NCBI RefSeq assembly: GCF_002994745.2
Contig: NC_037091.1
Span: forward strand, 37,942,112-38,006,111
Reading direction: 5' to 3'
Origin: Rosa chinensis
Taxonomy: Eukaryota > Streptophyta > Magnoliopsida > Rosales > Rosaceae
Length of the DNA: 64,000 nt
Positions 55,624 through 64,000 of the stretch are shown here, one piece after another (position 1 is the stretch's first letter; each line of letters starts with the position of its first letter). The notes beneath the pieces are model-generated. The model had not been told where the DNA came from, searched no databases, and worked only from the letters and a program-made list of their open reading frames with translations. Both the position numbers and the translations under genes were made by a program.

Positions 55624-58600
55624 ATGGTTTTAGCCAAGGAAGATAACTTGGTCTATGGCTTCAGGCTTTCCTCGGTTGGGGCGGGGAAGATTACGGAGCC
55701 AAATACGGTTCATGAACCAAGTGGCATAGACTTGGCTATGAAGCTCCACTACCTGAGAGGAGTCTACTTCTTCAGTAGTGAGGCAGCCGAAGGGCTAACC
55801 GTCTTGAACATAAAGGAAGTCATGTTCGACTGGTTGTGTGCACACTTTCGGGAAATGGGCCGGTTCCGGAGGTCAGAATCGTCCGGGCGGCCGTATGTTA
55901 AGTGTAACGACTGTGGGGCGAGGTTCATTGAGGCTCAGTCTGATAAGACCCTTGAAGAATGGTTAGGGATGGACTGGTCTCTCCACAAGCTACTTGTTTC
56001 TAACCAAATCATTGGCCCTGAGCTGTTCTTCTCTCCTCCTGTTCTCTTCCAGGTACTTACATTTTATGTTTAAGAGCACAAAAGAAACAGAGATGTTCTT
56101 ATAAAGTTACCTTCCCATTAAATAATGAAAACCAACTCGAGTTGTGTACTTGTTTTTGCTATTTCTAACCATTTAAAGCCAAAACAGGGCCTGTATCACA
56201 AAATCTGGGTAATTAGCTTTTCGGAGGAATGTTTTCACCTTTTGGGTAAAATGAAATTAGGATGGACCAAAAGTACTCCAAATTCACCAACCTTATTGGC
56301 AGTTTCATTAATATTGTGCTCATGAAATGCACATGGCATGAACGCTAGCCTTGGTTCTCGGAAACACTGATAAAGTATATATTGGGGTATTCCTTAACTG
56401 AATTTGAATAGGTATTTGTCGTTTGTGCTACTAAGAACATTTTTAGTAAATTCTCTATTTTTGTTTTTTAGCTATTTTGGAGAGCATGTTTAGCTTTTTG
56501 TATATTTTAGCTGCTGCACCAGACTTCTAAGAGCATCTTTAGTAATGCTAGTCATTTTTTAGTCAAATTTTAACCAAAATACCTAAAGAGTCATTTTGGC
56601 TAGTCACTTTAGAAATACGTCTACATCAGTTCTCTCTATTTTAGCTAAATTTGATGTTATATTATTTATCGAATGAAGAAAAAATATATTAAATGTATTT
56701 ATAAATTACAAAGAATGACTTAAAAGGAATGTTTTAAATTAACAAAAATAATAGAGAGCCTCATCTCGTTCTCTATATTTAGGAGCGAGATAGCTAAAAG
56801 TTAAAATAGAGAGCCACTTAGAGCATCTTTAGCAGACTCTCTATTTTTGCTCCGTAGCTATTTTGGAGAGCATGTTTAGCTTTTATATATTTTAGCTGCT
56901 GCACCAGACTCCTAGGTGGCTCTCTATTATAACTTTTAGCTATCTCGCTCCTAAATATAGAGAGCGAGATGAGACTCTCTATAATTTAAAACATTCCTAT
57001 TGAGTTATTTTATATAACATATAAATATATTTAAACTATTTAATCTTCATTTAAAAAATAATATAAATTCAAAACTAGCTAGAATAGAGAGCACTGATGC
57101 AGACGTATTTCTAAAATGGCTAGCTAAAATGACTTTTTAGCTACTTTAGCTAAAATTTAACTCAAAAATAGCTAGCATTGCTAAAGATGCTCTTAGGAGT
57201 CTGGTGCAGTTGCTAAAATTAATAAAAAGCTAAACATGCTCTCCAAAATAGCTAAGGACCTAAGATAGAGAATCTGCTAAAGATGCTCTAAGTGGCTCTC
57301 TATTATAACTTTTAGCTATCTCGCTCTTAAATATAGAGAGAACGAGATGAGGCTTTTTATAATTTAAAACATTCCTATTGAGTTATTTTATGTAATTTAT
57401 AAATATATTTAAACTATTTAATGTTCATTTAAAAAATAATATAAATTCAAAACTAACTATAAAAGAGAGCAATTATGCAGACGTATTTCTAAAATGGCTA
57501 GTCAAAATGACATTTTATCTACTTTAGCTAAAATTTAACTAAAAAATAGCTAACATTATTAAAGATGCTCTAAACTCTCTAGTTTAATCATCTAATAAAA
57601 AAGATGTGAGAATAAGTAATATATAATTTATTTATATTTGATATTTTGGTGTTATGACTTATCATTGATCTGGAGAATTCGATTTAGACCTTGATCTAGA
57701 CAAGTAATATATAATTTGTAAGGGAGCCATTCTAATGAAAACCACTATAATGATAACTAGTTGAGAACTTTTAAATCAACGGTTTAGAATACCCACTTTT
57801 TTATCTACGGTAGATGACTTTTTAATCAACGGTAATGCTACTAACATTGTCATCTGGTGAATTGATATACAAAATAGTTTTGTTTTCTCTCAAATGTAAT
57901 TTGATCACAGTCGCATCATCTGGTGAAAATTTTATAAACCTGTCCCCATTTTATGTTCATTAACTTGAGTTGATCAAATGTTGTTGTGCAGTGGACCCGT
58001 TTTAAGTGCGGAGGAGTGTCAGTAGGGCTTAGCTGGGCCCATGTTCTGGGAGATGCAATAGCTGCTTCAGAGTACTTCCTCAATGGCTTGAGTCGAACCA
58101 TGGCTGGTAAGGAGCCTTCTAGGCTACCTTACTCGGAAACATCCAAAAAAAATATTCAGAAACGTGAAGGGTCTTCACCACGAGCCCTAAAACAAGTAGA
58201 ATCGGTTGGTGACCACTGGATCACACCCAATAACCACAAGATGGAAACATTCTCGTTCACCATCACTTCCACCCAGCTAAACAGCTTGAAGCTCAAGTTA
58301 CTGGGTCAGAATCCAAACCCAGCTGAAGAAATCCCAACTTTCGAGCTCATTTGTGGCGTAATTTGGCAATGTGTAGCCAAAGTGAGAGAAGGGTCGGAGC
58401 CAAAATTGGTGACAATCTGCAGAAATGATACTAAAATTGCAGCTCAGGGATATGGCAATTGTCAGATAATAAGCACAGTCGAGGCTGCAGATGTTGCGGA
58501 TGTGGATCCGAAAAGTTTAGCAGCAATGCTGGCTAAGCGTTACGAGAGTGACGAGCAATCCCTCATCGGAGAAGTGGTGGACAGAGATGATGGAGTGTCG

Positions 58601-58855
58601 GATTATATTGTGTACGGGGCGAACTTGACATTTGTGAACTGGGAAGATGCAGATTTCTATGGGTTTGAAGCTGATGGACATAAGCCAGTTTGTGTGAATT
58701 ACAGCATACAAGGTGTTGGTGATGAAGGAGCTATTTTGGTTCTGCCAGGGCCAAATGGTGAAGGAAGAGTGGTGAATGTTATTCTGCCAGAAAAAGAAGT
58801 TTTGGGGTTGAAAGCTGAGTTGAGAAAGAGTGATCTTATGGTTGAGATCAATTAG
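55624..58855 (+). CDS. CER2-like BAHD-family protein
   Basis: Two exons, 55624-56052 and 57992-58855, join in phase 0 (CTTCCAG|GTACTT and TTGTGCAG|TGGACC), giving 430 residues, the usual BAHD length. The HXXXD motif is intact as H160-V-L-G-D164, within 'KCGGVSVGLSWAHVLGD'. The second BAHD motif, DFGWG, is replaced by 'ADFYGFE' (~363), as in the CER2/CER26/Glossy2 clade. Members of that clade act with the KCS enzyme CER6 in the endoplasmic reticulum to extend very-long-chain acyl chains beyond C28 for cuticular wax; this is family knowledge. CER2-type activity does not require the HXXXD residues in the known protein. The start codon follows accATGG in good context. No signal peptide or membrane segment. 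Could also be a divergent BAHD acyltransferase. Confidence 0.88.
56053..57991 (+). other. 1.9-kb intron of the CER2-like gene
   Basis: GT-AG, phase 0. About 1.15 kb of it (56430-57580) is a cluster of MITE copies; the rest is AT-rich. Confidence 0.85.
56430..57580. mobile_element. Nested cluster of one palindromic MITE family
   Basis: The terminus (g)agcatctttagcaga/gagcatctttagtaat or its complement recurs at about 56438, 56530, 56821, 57178, 57273 and 57549. Internal blocks (gctattttggagagcatg, tagctatctcgctc, aaacattcctattgagtta) recur in both orientations. The arrangement is consistent with at least three copies inserted in or beside one another. Exact nesting order was not resolved. Confidence 0.8.
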
Positions 58856-59046
58856 GGTTTGGTGTGCGTGCTTGGTATTTTAATGTTATGTGTGATGTCA
58901 TTCCAGCTTAATAAGGCCTATATATATGTTAATGATAGTGATAATAATATTAAGCTATTTTGTTTCTATTATTGCAATCGATAGCGCTGGTGGCCTGGTT
59001 GATTATTCACATAAACATTCTAGGCGTTTTTTTTTTTTTCTTTTTC
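58856..59046 (+). other. CER2-like 3' region
   Basis: Likely 3' UTR of the CER2-like gene, ending in T-rich sequence that adjoins the target site of the next retroelement. Confidence 0.4.
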
Positions 59047-59057
59047 GGGTGAGAGTT

Positions 59058-60122
59058 TTTTTTTTTTTTTTTTTGAGAAAAGTAAAGTATTCCATTAATA
59101 AACCAGACAACCATACAGGTTGCACATCCATGTAACTACAGTTATGGGACCGTCAACAACGTGACTTACACAAGCCTAAAAGGCCCGACCCCTAACCAAA
59201 CTTAACCCTTAACCAAACCTAACTATATCGATGCAATCCTGCCATCAACATTAAGATGAACTGTTTCCACCCGTTCGGACACCGTGTCTAAAACAGCCAG
59301 ACCACGTGTAGGGGTGATTCACCATCACGTTAATAACCAGAAAGCAACGACCCTACCCAGAAACACCCAAACCCTCACTCACAAGAGGAGGGACTTATTC
59401 TCAGTAAGACAATCACCGAAAACAAACAACAAGTAACTAAACACCATGACACCATACAAAACCAGAGAAGCCCAAGAACAAAAGCGCAGCCCAAAGACCA
59501 CCATCCCAAGCAGAGAGCCAGCACGTCAGGCAACCCCTCCTACTGCCGGCGAGCCCCAAAGCCACCACCTCGCATCAAGACAGCAACACGTCGAATCCCT
59601 TCGCCGCAGCACCACCCTGAAGACACCCCCGCACCACTCTGACGACGATAAGCAGATCCAAAGCAGAGATCGAGACAGATCCCTTCGGGATCGGCACCGC
59701 CACATTCAGATCTGACCATCCCAGCCCAGAGAAGTAGGGACGACGACATTGGAACCCACCGCCAGAATTCCGGATTCCGACGCTGCACCTCCGCTTCCAT
59801 TGCCCACGAGTCGAGAGAGACAGATCGAAACCGATTCGTCCAAACCGGAGACGCCGACACAGTCCCCCTCCCAGAGCCGCGCCGCTGCCTTAGGAGCCCC
59901 CTCAACTCAGAAAAACACCCGCCTCTCCCGGACCGAGACGCAGCGGCGGTGAAGCCAGTGGCGCTCGGCCGGGAGAAGCACACTCACCTTCGGTTTTCTG
60001 CCTTCTCTCCTTCACGCGCGGAGCGCGTTCTATAAAGATAGGGTTTTCGGCTGTGTCACTTGGCTGCGAAGATTCAAACCCTTAAACAGCTATGAGTTTG
60101 TTTGGCCCCTTTTCTTATCTTG
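59058..60122 (-). mobile_element. Minus-strand non-LTR element with poly(A) tail (family member 2)
   Basis: A ~1,065-bp insert with an 11-bp direct repeat, gggtgagagtt, at 59047-59057 and 60123-60133. A T run (59056-59074) marks the A-tail of a minus-strand element, with a LINE-like 3' end 'ttccattaataaa' on the plus strand. The 5' half (~59430-60020) is GC-rich with open frames on both strands and no RT. Same design as 53552-54658. Confidence 0.75.
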
Positions 60123-60133
60123 GGGTGAGAGTT

Positions 60134-60526
60134 AAATTCATAGGCTTTATATATATGACAATTCTTAGGCAAGATGGTCACGAAACTCGAACTTAAATTC
60201 TTGGTTGATATAATCGCATATCTAGGGTGTGACTTAAAGTTGTGAAATGGTTCTTTTGTGTTCATGAGTATATATTGTATATTATGATATAGTCTCATTT
60301 TTAATGAAATATCATATTTTATTTTATTAAAAGTGAAAATTACAGATAATGACTCACTCAATAAGAAAAAAAAAACAAAAAGAATTACATGCGATCAATG
60401 GTGACAAGATGCGCCTCAGATTTCATCAAGTAGTCATGCAAGGCCCACTTTAGGAGAAATTTTACCGAAAATTTGGTAGAATTTCCCCTTACAATGGATT
60501 ACCCAAACTTGCAAACAAACTAAACC
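60134..60526. other. AT-rich spacer
   Basis: No gene is supported. Confidence 0.4.
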
Positions 60527-60534
60527 CTTCTAAT

Positions 60535-61099
60535 TAGGGATGGCAAAAATCCCCAGCGGGGCGGAGCTCCATTGGATACTCGCCCCAAATGGGAGGAGAA
60601 TTCGGGGACAAATGGGGAATGGGGATGGAAATCCCCAAACCCCGCTATCTAAGATCGGGGATGAGGCGAGGATGGTATTATGATCTTCATCCCCAAACCC
60701 ACCCCAATGATATATACATATATTTAATTTATATATATTTTAATTTATATAATATATATTTTTTATAATATAAATCACAAATATATACATTTACTACTTT
60801 ACTTTAATGGTGTTTGACTTTTGCACTCACCAAATTATGATTTATGAATTTAATCATGTTTTAATTTTACTTGTTGTAGATTTTGATTTTAAAAAAGGCA
60901 ATATGAGAAAAAAATTTATTCTATTTTTTAAATTCTTATTGGGGATTTGGGGAGGTTTTGGAGACTTCGTCCCCAGTGGGGATGGGGACACCCCAATATA
61001 TTTTTATTGGGGATTGGAGCGGGGATACCCCGGGGATGGGGATGGGGATGGGGATGGTATTGTGATCCTTATCCCAAACCCGCCCCATTGCCATCCCAA
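60535..61099. mobile_element. hAT-like non-autonomous element (4)
   Basis: A 565-bp insert, tagggatggcaa to ttgccatcccaa, with a perfect 8-bp TSD, cttctaat, at 60527-60534 and 61100-61107. Subterminal repeats of ggggatgggga/ccccaaaccc. AT-rich core. No coding. Confidence 0.93.
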
Positions 61100-61494
61100 C
61101 TTCTAATAGCATAATTTCAACCTCAACTTTCTGGAGCACACCTACTTCCCATAATTATAACCATACAACACTTAAATCTTGACCGAAAATACATTATAAG
61201 CCCAATAATGAAATTCAAAGAAGTCTATTTAACAATCGGGAGTTGGTAAATGCATTGTACATCATTCGTAACTTTCACCAAACAGACACTATGATCATCT
61301 CTACATTAGCACTGATCAGCAGTAGTGTTCGATAGGCGGTCACATGAAGGTACTGAATTGCATGACTTATAGTACCCATCGATGATCATTAGGTGATAGA
61401 CATAAATTTACACACAATCATCAATTAATCATATATAAATATCTCAAATCACATCATACATACCATACATATCTCAAATCAACAATCATAACGA

Positions 61495-61710
61495 CTGCTT
61501 GTCCATCCATTCTCTCCTGGTGTCACTACAACAGCATCGGCCAACAATCCATCCCTTCTCTCCTGGTGTCACAACAACAATATCAACCACTAGTTCACCC
61601 TCTCTCTCCTAATGCTTCATCTCCAACTATGACTACTAGTACCTAGTCTCTCTTCTGGTGCCACAAATTGAGTCCACTAGTTCATCCCTTCTTCCTAGTG
61701 TCTCCAACAC
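61495..61710. repeat. Degenerate ~55-70-bp tandem repeats
   Basis: 'ctctcctggtgtcac(t/a)acaac' at about 61512 and 61558, with diverged versions (ctctcctaatgcttc, ctcttctggtgccac, cttcctagtgtctcc) continuing to about 61705. Confidence 0.75.
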
Positions 61711-62885
61711 ATCACATCCAATCAATATAATAATTGAAATGATAATACAAAATAACTCGATCAATGATCATAACATTCATAATCCGACAACCCATAATCA
61801 TAACCAAAATTCACCAAAATTCAATGTGAAGCATATATACCAAGTCACTATAGAGTTCAAATCCGAGATATTCGATGAAAATCATACATTACAAATAAAC
61901 ACAAATATGAAATATTAATCCAAAATCACAAATCCAATAGGAGATCACATCCAAAGAAACCGCAAACCATAATCAACATTCAAATTTGACACTCTCATTA
62001 GAATATGATAATGCTTAGCTAATTACGAATTCAAATGAACGCCGAAAGCCAAATTTAATAATTCATGTAATTCCTGAAAATCTGAAATCACATCGAAATC
62101 AGCCTCTATTTCTCGGATTTCGCCAACTTGCTAATTCTAACAACCTAATGAAAAATCACAACAATCTAATAGTCAGATTATCAGGAACCGAAACTCGAAT
62201 ATCCTAAAACTACTCCAATCCAATCACTCACCAAACGTTTAACAATAACTACAAACATCATCAGAACTTGTTTGTAAGGTTAAGCTCTACCTAACGAACT
62301 AAAACACGAGGCCAGAAATGTTGCCACAGGCCCCACGCGCCACTCCCTCAACCCCAAATTAGGAGTCGATATCTATGCCAAAATGTTCATAACAACGAGC
62401 CTAACAACTTTTTCAGCTACAACTAAACCAAATTTCAAACGAGGGGTTCAGAATTTAAGTCGAACATTTCGGTACCCGAAACTTTCCATAGTTCAATTCT
62501 CCTTCCTCCAGCTAAATTGATGAGTGAGACTTGTATGGGCATAATGAGGATGCCGAGAGCTACAAAACCCATGTAGCAGCGCAACTAGAAACGATCGGAG
62601 CATGACGGGAGAACCAGGTCGAGTGGAAGGACCCGAAGCGGAACAAAACTGCTTTTATCCCCCTTCTTGGATTCAAATTGATGAAATCCATAGACAAGGA
62701 TCTCATCATCATGAAAAAAAGTTCCTTTCACAACCGATGGCGAGAGCTTGGGTGGCCAGAAGACGGCGGAAAAGTCGGGTCACATCTTGAGTAGTGATGC
62801 AGGTTGGGTCAACCCGAGTTGTAGTCTATTTGTGTATGGCCTAAGGGAGAAAAGGGGGTCTGTCCCAAAATGCTAGGGTTAGCCC

Positions 62886-62894
62886 TTTTTATAC
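62886..62894 (-). promoter_or_regulatory. TATA-like box of the terminal LTR-like region
   Basis: Minus-strand gtataaaaa, followed downstream by leader-like pyrimidine-rich sequence. Inference from composition and comparison with the solo LTR. Confidence 0.4.
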
Positions 62895-64000
62895 ACATGA
62901 TAGGGAAATGTCGATAATACCCCTATAGTGCGGTGACCCGCGAGAGGGGTCCTACAGCGCCGCGACCCCGAGCCAATGAGAAACCGACATGTCACGAATG
63001 ACATCTCGATAACTCATCAACCCGAAAACGCAAGGCCTTTTGGGTTTAGACTGTTGGTTTACAAAACACTTTCTTGAACAAATCATTCTAGCAACCGAAC
63101 TACAAGTTTTCAGAAGCGGAATTTAAAATAGGCTAAAGGATTTGGGTTTACAATAGGAGCCCAATTCGGGAAATAACAAATCACTAAGTAAATATAAGTA
63201 TAAGAGATGCGCCCCAGGGTTGCGGGTCTCTCGAAATTTTGTAAATAAGCGAATAGGAAACAATTAAAAAGCAAATAAATAAGTGACTTCAAAGTCCGAT
63301 TAAGGACCAAAACCTTCTTTTGATAAAGTTAAAGAGAAATGCGCCAAGCCGGGCCATGTGTCTCCTCTGTACGCCCCCCGACCACATGCTCGAAACTTGC
63401 ACACTGTTGTAGGGGTGAGCTTTCGTCCTCGCATGCCTAGTAGGGGCCGACCCAATCATGCTAGATTTGAAAAATAATATATTTGAAAATATTTACTACA
63501 TAATATTGTGCACGTTTATCAAAAATGCTTTAAAAAGAGGCAACCACAAACATTTATTCTCTTTGATAAAACATATGCAGCATGTTTCACACAACTTGGA
63601 GCTCCGAGATACTTACCTGCCGGCTAAACTAAAACAAAGCGGTGACTGACCCGGTTCGTTATCCTTAGAGAACCGGCCAACTACTCTATAGTCCTTATGG
63701 CTACAAGTAGCGAAAGCGTCCATTTTCTGACCCTAAGTCTCCTATGACTGGTTCACTGTCGGTACTCACCCTTCCTCGACAAACATAGGAGCACAGCCCC
63801 CTCCGGAGGTTCACGGTTATCGACACCATGGGATCCCTAGGAATCTACGCATCTAGGTCCCATTCACTTTCAGGTCACAAGTACAAACATATGATGGGTA
63901 TAGTATCTCAAAATGCAAGTCTAGCCTCGGTTTTCGCAGTAAACAATTATCAGTTATGGAAACACGGATATCACAAGGCATCGACTAATAAACAACAAAA

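Larger units (their letters stand above)
61108..64000 (-). mobile_element. LTR-like sequence running off the window
   Basis: No coding frame. On the minus strand a TATA-like gtataaaaa (complement of 62886-62894) is followed by a CT-rich, leader-like stretch with an open frame on the minus strand, and then a tandem repeat region at 61490-61710. This layout matches the 3.2-kb solo LTR at 23808-26979 in kind. It is probably part of a long LTR on the minus strand; ends are not identified because the window stops at 64000. Confidence 0.45.

Noticed and set aside
59446..59983. Two opposing ORFs of 89 and 147 codons
   Set aside because: GC-rich head of a non-LTR element; no recognisable family.

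Overview
The window reads as nuclear chromosomal DNA of a dicotyledonous plant. The protein style, the intron architecture and the repeat types fit Rosaceae, but that family assignment is an impression, not a test. Three multi-exon host genes are well supported. They are a TMK-type leucine-rich-repeat receptor kinase (minus strand, 4183-7241), a lysine-rich 'MSRCFPFPPPGYEKK' nuclear-type protein (plus strand, 37230-43458) and a CER2-like BAHD protein (plus strand, 55624-58855). A possible first coding exon of a fourth gene lies at 20073-20178 on the minus strand.

Most of the remaining sequence is transposable elements, many of which can be bounded to the base by target-site duplications (TSDs). 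1-9.2 kb: two sister Mutator-like elements in opposite orientation (399-1860 and 7727-9204; the second has a perfect 9-bp TSD) flank the receptor-kinase gene and an ORF1-only non-LTR retroelement (2187-3914, 12-bp TSD). 9.7-15.6 kb: a minus-strand non-LTR element of about 0.9 kb (17-bp TSD) was split by a 4,991-bp Ty1/copia element (10107-15097). 16.1-16.6 kb: a long hairpin foldback element sits in a CA microsatellite. 20.2-31.8 kb: a second copia element (20229-31756) is itself split by two solo LTRs, 20296-22165 in its 3' LTR and 23808-26979 in its reverse transcriptase. Both solo LTRs have perfect 5-bp TSDs.

37-43 kb: the lysine-rich gene has a 4.3-kb first coding intron holding a LINE remnant. 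44.3-45.8 kb: a third Mutator-type element has terminal inverted repeats of about 150 bp and a perfect 9-bp TSD. 46.7-49.3 kb: a Ty3/gypsy remnant with a primer-binding site. 48-61 kb: four short hAT-like elements with 8-bp TSDs (two perfect) and two minus-strand non-LTR elements with poly(T) ends lie around the CER2-like gene. That gene's intron is filled with nested copies of one palindromic MITE. 61.3-64 kb: an LTR-like sequence with a minus-strand TATA box runs off the window.

The three host genes are functionally unrelated. Nothing suggests an operon, a biosynthetic cluster or an antiviral-type system. The most unusual content is a set of element families that keep their ends but vary or lack their interiors: the Mutator-like pair, which differ almost completely inside, and four RT-less non-LTR elements of about 0.9-1.7 kb with clean TSDs.
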